The position numbers were made by a program, and so were the translations under genes. The notes beneath the pieces were generated by a model. That model was not told the DNA's origin. It did not search any database and saw only the letters and a list, made by a program, of their open reading frames with translations. From Sipunculus nudus (Eukaryota > Annelida > Sipuncula > Golfingiida > Sipunculidae), in assembly GCA_026874595.1 (NCBI GenBank), contig CM049308.1:35954027-36018026 (forward strand): a stretch of DNA of 64,000 nt, given 5' to 3'. This document shows positions 1 to 12,390 of this stretch, one piece after another. The stretch's first letter is position 1; each line of letters begins with the position of its first letter.

Positions 1-1796
1 TAGCTGCAAGGACAGGTACGGGAGAAACAGGTGCTTGCGTCTATCACACAGCCAGATAAGTGACTGGTTCAGCACCACCTCCCCTTTAGTCACTGACAAT
101 ATAACAACTAGAATCCTGGGTCCTTACTAGTTTTATAATCACCAGTAATAACAGTACAGTGGCCTCACACTCATTCAGATGCTACAAGCAGGGTTTTTCC
201 TAATTTCGTTAAATGAACAGTATATAACATTAGTGTTGACAGTATGTTGGGCAAATAACCGGTCATATGATACTAGGGGAAACTGTAGTGTGTTTAAAGT
301 TAATACATACACAATTATACACTATAAATGTATATTCATATGAATAACTAGAGAAATGCTTTCAGACAGCAATGAACTCTTAACGCAAGCTATTTCAGAA
401 GGCATGCACATCTTACTGGGTACTTCTAATGTCTCTGGAAATCTCACTTCCTTTCTGCAATATACCAACCATGTGGGATCAAAACAAACACTGGCATGTT
501 TCTCCTGATCAGGACTACTACAAATATTCATCAACTCTTCCAAAGAAATTCCTGTAAATCAGTAAAAGTGGAAGAGAAGACAGACATTAATAACAACCTT
601 CACTCAGTACAAGTACCAAAGCCATCACTGGCCATTCTGGGCTATGTATCATTTTGTTGTATAAATCATACCTTGCTCAACTTCCTAATAAGACTATTAT
701 GTTGGTATAATGACAATTCACCAATTTCAGCACATGCAATGATGTTACTGGGCAAGCTGGCATACTATGAATAAAGTGGATAATATATATCTCTCAGATA
801 TGTCTAGTTTCCTTCAGGCCCTTCCACAACAGATTTTCACCAAAAGGCATGACAAGTGAAATTGCCAAAATGGCAACCAGCACTAACTCCTGGCCTTATG
901 AGACAGTTGCCCAAGTATCAACTTCAACAAGCAAAATGCATTAAAATAAACAACTTCATATTCCCACTAGTCTGAAATATCTGGAAAATGCACCTGAACT
1001 GACATACAAATCATCATCTTCAACCTTCTGCATGTGTGCTGCCACCTTATTTCTGTGTATATATCACAAAATTGATTATGTCACAACAGTGACATCCCAG
1101 CCACGCCTAACTGAAAAGGCAGCATCTAAAGGTTCACCAGGTACAGTTGTTGATTGCGGAGAAAATATACATTTGTCTTCCCTTGTGACCATCATAGAAT
1201 CAAGTGGGGCCACACGGGTAGTTAAAGATTTGTACAAATGTAGATTCAAAAGATGCATGCATAGACGGACCATCTGCAAAGTCAGTTTAATGTCTATATG
1301 AAATTGAATACATGAATGTTTAATTTGAATAACTTTGAATTAAGTTCTGAATCTTTCAACTGATGCAAATAAAGTAAATGTTACATCAAAGTTCTCAACT
1401 GACGGGACAGCATGGACTAGTTAGCTCCGCCCACCCTGGATACGGTTGCTAGGTTGGACATTAAACCAAGAAAGCGTGCTGTTTATACACTCGGAACCAG
1501 CAATTCAGCCATATATCGCATCAGAACCCAAACAGTATTAATTTTACCAAGAACACACCCTTAGGTTGTAAAGTTTACATATGAAGGCTACAGAGATGTT
1601 TTAAATATATAATTGAGAAGTTTGCGCCTTTTTCTGCTCTATACAGCCAGTGTCAGAGAACGAATCAGCTGTCCCCTCGCATCAGCCATAACACCTCAGC
1701 GGTTGGTTAAAACTGACAACTTGTTTAAGTCTAGCAGAATGAATTTGAAAAACAAAAAAGTCACAGTTATTAAAATCTTTATTATCACCTAGGGTG
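1..1796. other. No recognised gene
   Basis: Only short open frames lie on both strands (for example 322-543 minus and 1076-1279 minus, the latter after a TTTGCAG acceptor-like site), with no family resemblance. A GC-box-like CTCCGCCCAC at 1425 and GGTTGCTAGG near 1444 hint at a promoter, but no first exon could be assigned. Confidence 0.4.
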
Positions 1797-1845
1797 CAGT
1801 TTAAAACAAGGGACCTATGGGTCACTGTGCTCAGCTGAAGTTGAC
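1797..1845 (-). repeat. Orphan family C 3' end
   Basis: AAACAAGGGACC, TATGGGTCAC and GCTCAGCTGA occur in the same order as at the left end of the 43.8-kb element. No matching 5' end lies nearby, so it is a solo terminus or truncated copy. Confidence 0.55.
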
Positions 1846-2783
1846 CTTGGAGGTTAAAATCTAAAATAATATCAAATGGAGATCAAGTGTAAGAGGAAGA
1901 GGTAATAAAAGCCATGGTTGGTTTATATGATTGGTTTGTATTGATGAGCAAGAAATTGTTGCAAATAATATTTTGTGACCTGACCATGTGTTTCCTAATG
2001 TTGAAACTGAAGCATGTGAGCAGTTTGTGAACAAATGATCTGTACTATTACCATGATCATCAGTTGGCTTTTTGATTAACTGTTGACATTTCAGTAGTTT
2101 ACAAATTTGTTTAATTGAATCTATTTTTTTGTATAATATATATTATTAAATATATATGTATTTTTTATGAAATGTATACAGATGAAATATAACTAATTAA
2201 CAACATAAAACAGGGCAAACAAAGCCCGATCTCAAATTCTGCTGTGGCAGGAAAATAATGAACAAATGTTTGTATTTAATCCTAATTTTTTTATCACATC
2301 AATTTTTTTTTTAATTTAAGTTTATATTTCTATACATTTCCAATAAAACAGATACATCTGAATATAAAAGTTGATTCATAATTCTCAATTGCATCATCAT
2401 AAATCTCAATCTTGTCATATAACACCACACCATGCATACAAATGTTTATTTATTTTTTACCACAAAAATATATCTTTTAAATCTGCAAAACAATAAATAT
2501 CTAAAAATAATACTTGATTAAGATTTCACAATTTTCTATTGTGTCTTTAATACTCTTTATTTATCCATAATGTGCTTCATATTTTATAAATTTAAGCATA
2601 CTGATGGGTTCAATTATATCTGTTGAAATCATTTAAAAGAAAATTAATTTCTTTAAAAATGCTACATTGACACAACATGGCATCTTCTGGATTACACTTG
2701 AATTACTTTTTTTAAGGAAAGTTTTTGTATATTGGAGTGGAAACAGCGTTACAATTAAGGAAATACAATGAAAACAATAAAAA
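1846..2783. other. AT-rich DNA, nothing recognised
   Basis: Very AT-rich from about 2100 to 2760, with several A and T runs. No gene, hairpin or repeat unit was recognised. Confidence 0.5.
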
Positions 2784-4345
2784 CTAGAATACGGGTAGTC
2801 GACAAGCGACTACATGTATCCGCCGAAATCAGAGTGGAACGGGTGAAGTGAGGCATGGATTGAGTGGCAAGGGGAAATAGAGTGAAGTGTTGCATATTAG
2901 CATGGATGTCTGCAGCCAAATTGTGTATGTAGGTTGCCCCCCCCCCCCCTACCACCAAATCCAGAAAGCCGTCGATGTTGTACACTTATGCAAAATTTAA
3001 GGCAGATAAGTCAAACCACTAGATGTATATGAGTGATGTTAGCCCGTGGCAGACAAACAGATGGACGCTGAGCAAAAATGGTTGCAAGTGATGCCACCAG
3101 TTTTGCGTATGATAAAGAGCTATGTGAGATCTATACACATGCAAAACTTTGGCCCAATCGGTCAAACGGTTCCCAAGATATGAGCTTGGATGTCTGCTGC
3201 ATAAACTAGAATGCAGGTGGCCCCACCTGTCATAAAATCAAGAGAGCTGTCGGGATGTATAAACCTGCAAAATTTTAGGCAGATATGTCAAACCACTGCC
3301 GAGATATGAGTGATTTTATCCCATGGCAGACAAACAGACAGGAGCTGTGCAAAAATGGCTGCAGGTGGCGCCACCAGTTTTGCGTATGATAAAGAGCTAT
3401 GTGAGATCTATACACATGCAAAATTTTTGCCCAATCGGTCAAACGGTTCCCAAGATATGAGCTTGGATGTCTGCAGCATAAACGTGAATGTAAGTGGCGC
3501 CACCTGTCATAAAATCAGAAAAGTTATCCAGGATGTATACGCATGCCGAATTTCAGGTGAATAAGTCAAGTCACTGCAGAGATATGAGTGATTTTAACCT
3601 AAGGCAGACGAACAGATGGACACTGTGGAAACATGGTTGCAGGTGGCGCCACCATTTTTTGTGTATGTTATAAAGCTCTCCAAGGGCTACATTTGTGCAA
3701 AAAAAATTTCCTGATCGGTCAAACAGTTCCCGAGATATGAGCTTGGATGTCTGCAGCGTAAACGTGAATGTAGGTGGCGCCACCTGTCATAAAATCAGAA
3801 AAGCTATCCAGGATGTATACGCATGCCGAATTTCAGGTGAATTAGTCAAGTCACTGCAGAGATATGAGTGATTTTAACCCAAAGAAGACGAACAGATGGA
3901 CACTGGGTAAACATGGTTGCAGGTGGCGCCACCATATTTTGTGTATGTTATAAAGCTCTCCAAGGGCTACATTTGTGCAAAAAAAATTTCCTGATCGGTC
4001 AAACAGTTCCCGAGATATGAGCTTGGATGTCTGCAGCGTAAACGTGAATGTAGGTGGCGCCACCTGTCATAAAATCAGAAAAGCTATCCAGGATGTATAC
4101 ACATGCCGAATTTCAGGTGAATTAGTCAAGTCACTGCAGAGATATGAGTGATTTTAACCCAAGGCAGACAAACAGATGGACACTGTGCAAACTTGGTTGC
4201 AGGTGGCGCCACCCTTTTTCTGTGTATGTTATAACGCTCTGCAAGGGCTACATTTGTGCAAAAAAAGTTCCCTAACAACTAACGGCGGCCGCGGCGACGG
4301 GCTGAAAACATAGTATCCGCAAAACTCTGTTTTGGCGGATACAAT
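2784..4345 (-). mobile_element. Helitron-like non-autonomous element, family A
   Basis: Minus orientation. The 3' end at the left reads hairpin GTAGTCG/CGACTAC, a short spacer, then CTAG next to TT. The 5' end at the right has a hairpin built on GTATCCGC (ends near 4342), with the inverted copy of GTATCCGCC near the 3' end. This matches the HINE/DINE plan of subterminal inverted repeats and 3' hairpin. The core is tandem 280-bp units, each with two GGTGGCGCCACC palindromes (3642, 3773, 3922, 4053, 4202). It has no coding capacity; short open frames in the core are by-products of the repeat. Confidence 0.8.
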
Positions 4346-4543
4346 TACTGCATTACACTTAGTCGGTTGGGTTTGCCGGGGGGGGGGGGGATTGGGGTGG
4401 TGATATTAGAATAACTGTACACCTGTCACAGCAGGGGGTCTCCCAGAAACCTTGGCATAGCCCAACTTCCAGTGACCTGGAGTGGGACCCTGCATCTGTA
4501 ATCTGTTATCAAAGCAAATGACTACAGTAGAGCCTCAAGTAAA

Positions 4544-5736
4544 CTAGATGTGTTGGAATGACACGAATGCCCCCGCCTGGGGCAAATTAGAAACATTTGT
4601 AAAATTTGGAAAATTTTTTAAGTTCAGGAGGTGTCGTATGGTCAAAAGTAGGTCAACAAGGGCAAAATGCAAACTTGATCTGTAACGGGTCATTATCAAG
4701 CAACACACCAAAAATCATGCCAGTATATGAAGGCATTGTGAAAAAAAGTCCATACATGTGCATTTTCCATAAAAATTTCTGTCTTTCATGAAATTTTCTA
4801 TGTTTAGGAGCCGTAAAACAATCAAAAGTAGGTCAACCGGGATGAAACACAAACTCGATCTGTAACTGTCATTATCTGCCCACACACAAAAAATCAGGGT
4901 GGTATCTGCAGGCATTGAGGAAAAAAAGTCAGTACATATGCATTTGTTATGAAAATTTATATTTTTCATGAAACTTTCTATGTTCAGGAGCAGTCTAATG
5001 GTCAAAAGTAGGTCAACTTGGACAAAACAAGAACAAGATCTGTAACTGGTCATTATCTGCCTACACACCAAAAATCAGGCCAATATCTGCAGGTATTGCA
5101 AAAAAAAAGTCTGTACATGTGTATTTGTCATGAAAATTTATATTTTTCATGAAATTTTCTATGTTCAGGAGCCGTAAAACAGTCAAAAGTAGGTCAACTG
5201 GGACGAAACACGAACTCGATCTGTAACTTGTTGATATCTGCCAACATACAAAAAATCAGGCCAATATCTGCAGGCATTGCGAAAAAAAGTCCGTACATGT
5301 GTATTTGTCATGAAAGTTCATATTTTTCATGAAATATTCTATGTTCAGGAGCCGTAAAAAGGTCAAAAGTAGGTCAACCGGGACGAAACGCAAACTCCAT
5401 CTGTAACTGGTCTATATCTGCCCACACACCAAAAATCAGGCCAATATTTGCAGGCACTGCAAAAAAAAATCCATACATGTGTATTTGTCATGAAAATTTC
5501 TATTTTTCATGAAATTTTCTAAGTTTAGGAAACAGTCAAAACGGTCAAAAGTAGGTCAACTGGGACGAAACGTGAACTCGATCTGTAACTGGTCATAATC
5601 TGCCTACACACCAAAAATCAGGCCAATATCTGCAGGCATTGCGAAAAAATGTCTGTACAACTGTTTGATTTCGGAATGACATAATGACGGACATGGGTAA
5701 AACTATATGCCACGGCCACTTCGTGGCGGGGGGCAT
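4544..5736 (-). mobile_element. Helitron-like non-autonomous element, family B, with 6 x 180-bp core
   Basis: The left (3') edge reads CTAG next to TTT with a small GTGT/ACAC hairpin just inside. Subterminal inverted repeats are GGCGGGGGCAT on the 3' side and ATGCCCCCCGCC on the 5' side, and the 5' side carries the hairpin GCCACgaaGTGGC. The core has six units of 180-182 bp marked by GTCAAAAGTAGGTCAAC at 4641, 4821, 5001, 5182, 5362 and 5544. It has the same plan as family A with unrelated sequence, and lacks the GGTGGCGCCACC palindrome. Confidence 0.7.
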
Positions 5737-6162
5737 AAAAATATAGGCATTTTACAATTTATAGCTAACTAACATCAGTAACAGCAGTTTGCATCTTGAG
5801 TGACAATGATTGCCCTTTGTAATGTTATTTTTCGACATGGTTACAATAAAGAAGAGAGCTCTACAATTAAAATTGAATCCTCGTCAATAACATTTACTGA
5901 CCTTTAACCAGAGATACATCAACTATATTTGTGGTGACAGGAGACAGCATATCATTGCATGCACATGACACATGAATACTCTGACTGGGAGTGGGAAACG
6001 CGCTGATTCGACATTTTGCTTAAACCCATCCACTTTGAAGAGTGCCACGCTGATGAGGGTTAAATGTAACACTTTTTAGCACTGGTTACAGGCCAATGTT
6101 TACCAATAGATGGTGTATAAAATTACTTCAGCTGCGTCTTTTGACTTACTGACACATTCATG

Positions 6163-6810
6163 AAAGTATAGGTGGTTTATTAATCTTACTGGACTATTAT
6201 AATTTATATGATTAAACTAATGTTCCACATTCTTCGCTGTCAGTTTGGAAATCTGGAACAAAAAGGGTCCATCAGATGTCTTCAAAATGTCAGTTAAGGA
6301 CCAACAATTGACCCGACAGCAACCGTGCCGAATCGAGCCAGCCTTGTCCCATCCCTGCGTTTCTCCTCCTCTTGTGATTTTATTACAAAGAGAAGGAAGA
6401 AAACAGATTTCTGTTACTTTGAATGATACCTGGAGTAACTTTCAAACAAATTTTAAACATATGCCTCGACCGTATTAAAACATATTTATTATGACAGGTC
6501 CATCGAGCATATGGTTGAAAGTTTACACACATGCCAGGATGACAGGAATGTCCGACCTGATGTCTGACCTCCATGTGTGTTTACATGGCCTCATTATCAG
6601 TCTGGCAATCACGTTCACTGATTGGCTAATAGACCTGTTGATCACGCACTCGCTGTCGGATCAATTGTTGTTCCTTAACTGACATTTTGAAGACATCTGA
6701 TGGACCCATTTTTGTTCCAGATTTCCAAACTGACAGCGAAGAATGTGGAACATTAGTTCAATCATATAAATTATAATAGTCCAGTAAGATTTATAAACCA
6801 CCTATACTTT
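6163..6810. mobile_element. Foldback element with 159-bp terminal inverted repeats
   Basis: 6163-6321 is the near-perfect inverse of 6652-6810; both ends begin AAAGTATAGGTGGTTTAT when read inward. The inner 330 bp has no recognised coding function; the short frames there read through the inverted repeats. No clear target duplication was found, so the superfamily is unknown. It is presumably a MITE or foldback transposon. Confidence 0.75.
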
Positions 6811-8689
6811 CTTTTTTAATTCATAAGACAGTTGCATACTACTCGTAATTTACTTACAGAATAATGTCTGGCCAAGTTGTGTGGCCACTTACAACCACCA
6901 ATAACAATGACAGGGTTATGTGTATTCAGACAATGTGTCAGGTCAATTGTCACTAAAATCACATGAGAACAATCACACAAAATGGATAACTGTGACATGT
7001 ATGAGTAGTGAGTACACAGCAGTGTGTGTTAATTAATATAAGCTCTGTTCACAAACAATTGCATCATCAAGCTTAACCCTTGCGTACGTGTGCTCTGGGT
7101 AAGCCGTCTGTGAATATGTAACCTCATGCGAACTCACATTACAGTCAACCATAGAATCATGGCATTCACAGAAATTTCAACTTAAAATATCCTGACTTGG
7201 CAGTACATGATATCTGCTGGAATAGTTACCCAGTGCCAACAGTAAGGATGCACTTTGCCCGAGATCGTTATTGATCTGTAACATATCATTACTACAACTC
7301 TAATAGCTGGTGATATGTGGGAACCTAGTCTGCCAAGTCCAGTAAGGGCTGGTAACCATGGCACACTCATTACTGTACTACCTTGTCCCCTCGGATAGGG
7401 ACACTGTATCAGTGGCGGACTTGTGGGCCCATGTATTCAGTACTCATTTACAGTATACACATTTTGAAGTACTTGTGTGAGCTTTCTGAGAACATCTGAG
7501 TACTTTTCACAACATTTTATAATTATTTTACAGATTATTTGATCTTTGCTATTATGTAAAATAATGTATAAAAAGAGCTGCAACAAAAAGCCTGAAAATG
7601 CAAACAGTTTTGCTCCCCATCAAAACTGTCTGGCTTTTGATTGATTATTGATTTTTATTTTATACGAGAATTTAGTTTGGATGACCTAGCAGAGAGTTAA
7701 AGTGAGATTTTACTGTACTGACCAAGAGCTGCTACTCAATTTAGGTTATTAATATTTTAATGAGTAATTATGACAAATATTTCTTCGCTATACTGAATAA
7801 GTTCAATCTGTTATTTTTGCAATTGAGATAATAACCTTTTTGGCACTGGAACAAACTGTTTTGCCTTGACCATTGTCTACAGGGTGAAACAATATTTGTG
7901 CTGCTAAAGCATCCAAAACAATGGTACCTCACAGAGGCATGGGGTAATGCATAGTAAGAGACCAAGGTCTGCAGGCCTGATGCAAACCTCTGTAATGGAA
8001 TGTACTGCAGGTATAGTCCATCATATGTACAAAGCAAATAGTAAATTTTAAATTTCATGTAAATATCAATGACAGAAACATGTACTTAATCCAAATCTCA
8101 TGTAGTGCTATCAGACACTAAACATTCTCATTATACTAAAGAGATCTCACACCTTTCTCCAGACACAGAGATGTTGCCATACCTGGTTCAGCAAGTGCAC
8201 TGAGCAGGAAATCCCCATATTACATTACAGGGAGGTTAATTTGAGGCCTTTACTCCTGGGATAGTACTTCAATTTTCATCATTCCTCTTGCTAAAATACT
8301 CTCATAGTGAGAAGAAGTGAATTAAATTTGATATTCATATAGCTTCCCTTGCTCCATGGAGTCCTTGTATATGATTCACAGGTAAAGTGTTCTTATTAAC
8401 TGACTTAAAGATGGAAAGGGCCATTTACCATTTTACATCATAGAAAGTATGTCAACAGTTTGCTATGTACAGGTATTAATCATATGTGAATTTTGAGCAA
8501 TGTCTGCAAATATTGACAAATAAAGAATCTGGGATTTTAAGGATATCTGGCAAAAGAAATGTGCAGGATGGCCAGCTTGGAAGACTAATTGACAGACAGA
8601 CCATTTTAGTAGTCCTCTCTCCTAATATCACATGCAGATAAACTTTTAAGGAAGAACTGCCCAGAATTTTCAATTAATTTTAAAATACT
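6811..8689. other. No recognised gene
   Basis: Unique-looking AT-rich sequence; stops are frequent in all frames. A short family G relative lies at 7965-8050. Confidence 0.4.
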
Positions 8690-8990
8690 ATCACAAAGCC
8701 AACAGGCCTAATGCAAACCTGTGCAATGGGATATACATCAGGTATAATGCTTCCATGATGACATGCTTGACCAATATTGGAAAAGTACCTGATTACTTTT
8801 CAAGTACATGTGACACATACATGTACAAAGCAAGTATTAAATATTTTGAACCCGAATACAAGCACCAATTCCACAAAAGTCATTCCTAAAATACTGGCCT
8901 TGATTGACACAACACAAAAATAATTGTAGGTGGCGCAACCAGTCTTGTGTATGAGAAGGCCATCTAAGATGCATGTAGGGACACTGATTT
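8690..8990. repeat. Family G dispersed repeat
   Basis: Shares GGCCTAATGCAAACCTGTGC, TGGGATATACATCAGG, ACATGTACAAAGCAAGTATT and GTAGGTGGCGCAACCAGTCT with the copy at 29.1 kb. A shorter relative lies at 7965-8050. Confidence 0.5.
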
Positions 8991-9814
8991 TTCATTTAAA
9001 TTGAGTAAAATTCTGCTTTCAAGTTCATGGATTCCATTTTTTTCAGTTTTCTTTTAAATGCATGTACGCTTGTAATCCTGACTTTTCCCTGACGAGGGAT
9101 GAGGCTATAATATGCAGGTTGGGCTGAAATCAAGCATGTACAACAACAAAAGATTCGACGCTAAAATGTAATAGGCAATAATAAAAAGAGAAAGGAAGTT
9201 CCGAAGTGAATAATCAGAATATATATTTACAGAGACAGCATATTTGTATATTAATTTAATTCTAAATTTATCAAATATAAACGATTTGCCAGCAGATGGG
9301 TCAGGTACCAGTGTGCATATAAATTGATTAGCAAGGCCCTAGGAGATCAGGCTGTGCAAACACTGACACTGGAGTTGTTTACTCAAGGTTTTGTTGTTAA
9401 CTGGCCAACGTTGCATAGTCTAAATTAACGTTTTTCATCACAATGAGTGCCGTTAGCTTTTATGTTTTGGTGTCTCACTGAAGTTCAATTAGCCAGGGTC
9501 AAGGCACAAGCTTCCCGAAGGCCCGCAAGTTAATAAAGATAATAATTTTAAGACTATACATAAGGGTGTTTACTGTATTAACGGTCACATACTCCAATGT
9601 ATTCAAGGACATTTCGTACCAAAATTAAGATTTTGTCAGAGTGAAAGACTTTAAAGGGAGTTTGGTAGGCATTTACTTGGTGCAACTGTGCATTGAATAC
9701 TTACGATCATCATTATTAATGTACTTTTGGACAAGCAATTTCCCAACATGCCGTGAGAGAAGGGCGATTCCATGCAGCACTACCAATTCTGCGATTTTCT
9801 CCGTTTTCCTGCGA
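8991..9814. other. No recognised gene
   Basis: AT-rich sequence with no long frame and no repeat landmark that I could identify. Confidence 0.4.
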
Positions 9815-10150
9815 TTGCTGAAAATCAGTGCCCCTATGCATGGACATACAAAATTTCAGGCAGACACTTCAAACCATTCTTGAGCTATGTGCACAGAGGC
9901 ATGAAACCCAAATCAATTTTATGTGGTGTCACAAGCCTTGTATACAAAGAAACTCTCTGAGATGTATGGACATACACAATATCAGACTGATATATGTCAA
10001 ATCACTCCTGAGAAATAAGCACAGACACAGATTGTGCAAAAATTATTGGATGTGGTTCAGTCTTAAGGAGACAAAGCTTTCTGAGATGCACAGTTAAACA
10101 CAATTTCCGGCTGATATATTAAATCCCACCTGTGAAATAAGCAGGGATAT
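9815..10150. repeat. Family G core units
   Basis: Two to three units sharing CTCCTGAGAAATAAGCA, CAGACTGATATATGTCAAA and CAAGCCTTGTATAC with 29.3-29.47 kb. It directly precedes the chimeric family A element. Confidence 0.45.
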
Positions 10151-10162
10151 ACACTGCAAAAA

Positions 10163-10892
10163 CTAGAATAGGGGTAGTGGAATAGCGACTAAGTGTATCC
10201 GTCGAAATCAGAGTGGTATTGGTGACGTGATGCATGTATTGAGTGACAAGGTGAAATAGAGTGAGATGTATTGCATATTAGCATGGATGTCTGCCTCGTA
10301 ATAATGACGGTAGGTGGCACTACCTGTCACTGAACAAGAAATCTATTCAAGATGTATTTATAAGCAAAATTTCAGGTGGATAAGTCAAACCACTGCTGAA
10401 ATAACTGTTTTTACCCGATGCAGATGAACAGATGGGCACCATCAAAACATGGTTGTAGGTTTGGCCACCAGTTTCTGAGATTGTAATTTTAGTATGCGTT
10501 TTTGGCCAAATGACTAAGTTAAGTTTCATGTAACTAAACCAAAAATCATCCAACTGGAACCATTTGAAGTATTTCAAACAAACTTTTGATTGTTTCTGTG
10601 ATTATTTCTCTGATATAAAGCTATCCAAGAACTACACTTGTGCAAAATTTTAGCCAAATTGGTCTAACAAGTCCCAAGATATGTGGGTTTAAGTGTGAAG
10701 ACAGATGCACAGATGGATGCTCTGCAGAGAGGAAAGGTCAGAGGTCAACCCAAAATGAGGGCTCATCAGTTCACATGTAACCCATTCATAATTCCCAGTT
10801 TTATAAATTTCCCTCCAGTGGCTATGGAGAAGTTCTCAAGTACCTATGCGGCAGCCAACTGAAAACATAGTTTCCTCAAAACTCGTTTTATG
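10163..10892 (-). mobile_element. Decayed, chimeric family A Helitron-like element
   Basis: The left edge has CTAG (10163-10166) and a degraded 3' hairpin, followed by a damaged GTATCCG subterminal repeat. The right edge keeps a degenerate 5' hairpin near 10870-10892. Between the core landmarks, a segment (about 10465-10610) matches the tandem core at 31.62-31.77 kb rather than family A, so the core is a mosaic. Confidence 0.65.
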
Positions 10893-11581
10893 CAGAAACA
10901 ATTGGTGTGAGATAAATTATTTCATAATTCTTTTCTTATCAAAATGGTGAACTCATTTTGGTCAATAAAAAAGCTTTATGAGGTCATTTCCTTAATGAGT
11001 TGGTGTAAGATAAACATTCAAAACCATTTTCTTAACAAAATGGTAAACTCATATTAAAGTGACTTTAAACAGAAAGCCTGGGAAAGGCGGGTTAAATTAA
11101 CTTTAATAGAATTTCTTTGACACCAATGATGAACCATGCAATGTTTTAAATAGTGTACAATTTTAGCTAATGAATTATCATCCCTGGGATTACTGTATAC
11201 AACTGCCCTGATATTAAGTTTAACCTTAGGGTTAAGATCAAAATAGTCAACACCCATTACCAACTTGGACATAGACTTTATGTAGAAATATCTTCCTACC
11301 AAACTTGAAAAATCTGTAGGTAAGTCATGAAATGAAGTTGATTTGAGGAATAACAATAATGTTAACAGTAAAGCTTAATTATGTAGACTGTAGTTGAGAG
11401 AAATGAGGTCAAAGATCTCTAGTTTCAAGCATGGAACTAAAATTTAAAATCTGTCAGGAAAATTTGATGCCTGAAACTTAAACAGCTGAAAAAAATGTGC
11501 ATAGTCCTCCAGACACCAAATGACTGACAGCAGGCCATCACAGCAGCTTGAGAGGTCTTTTTTTTAGTCTATGGTGACTGC
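10893..11581. other. Short degenerate direct repeats, no gene
   Basis: CATTTTCTTAACAAAATGGT-like segments near 10920 and 11030 form a weak direct repeat. The 100-codon minus frame at 11054-11356 has no recognised features. Confidence 0.35.
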
Positions 11582-11662
11582 TTCAATTTTTTAATGCTTG
11601 TTTAACTAAGTATATGTACAATCTTCAGAATTCCATTCCCGTTTCGGACAATGTGACAGGGC

Positions 11663-11790
11663 CAGGGTTGGCACAATCTTCCCGGAGGGAAGGGAATGGA
11701 AGGGAAGAAATACTTTCTTCCCGGAAGGGAAGAAATACTTTCTTCCCACCATTTCTTCCCAGGGAAGAAATAGATTTACAACATACCTGT
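11663..11790. repeat. hAT left end: inverted repeat and subterminal purine motifs
   Basis: Terminal CAGGGTTGGCA, then at least five copies of GGGAAGAAA or its complement in about 100 bp, in both orientations. Similar arrays bind transposase in other hAT elements. That role is inferred here. Confidence 0.7.
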
Positions 11791-12294
11791 CATTCACGTT
11801 GTTCAAGTGACATTTTGGCATATCATATTTGTGCAAATCAGAGAGACAACTTTTGTTATATAAAAAGCTTGCAAACAGACCCTTAGTAGGTGATTGTTAT
11901 GTGATTTGAGTGATGGGGCTGGATGGTATAGTCTTTAGCCGAGTTGTTGTTGCTGGTGCTGAAGGCTTGGCTTCTGCTGAGTGATTAAGATGAGTACATA
12001 CACTGCAGGGATGGAGTTTGGCTTGTAGAGTTGAGCTGGTGTTTGGCTGAATAATTAGGATGAACTCAACATGAGTACATACCCTGCAGGGGTGGAGTTT
12101 GGCTTGGACAGTTGAGCTGAGTAATTAGGATGAACTCAACATCAACTCACACTCCAGTGGTGCCTGCACTGTGGGGTTGGTTTTCCAGCTGAGTAATTAA
12201 GATGAGCTCAAGCTGAGTTCATTTTGAGTAACTGCTCACTAATGAGTAGATTACTTAGTTACTGGTCTAGAGGAGGGCTGATATAACCTGACCA

Positions 12295-12300
12295 TATAAA
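12295..12300 (+). promoter_or_regulatory. TATA box of the hAT transposase
   Basis: TATAAA lies 96 bp upstream of the ATG at 12391 and inside the transposon. Its position is suitable for driving the transposase, but this is inferred from position only. Confidence 0.35.
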
Positions 12301-12390
12301 ACATTGACATAACTGATCTGCCTCAGTCTGGATGAGTGAGATAAAGTGTCAGTGTCACTGTTCTCAGTTTGTCAGTTTGATGATTTTATA

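Noticed and set aside
4715-5071. 118-codon minus frame
   Set aside because: It lies within the 180-bp tandem core of family B and repeats with the unit.
6245-6682. Open frames within the foldback element
   Set aside because: They read through the inverted arms and have no domain features.
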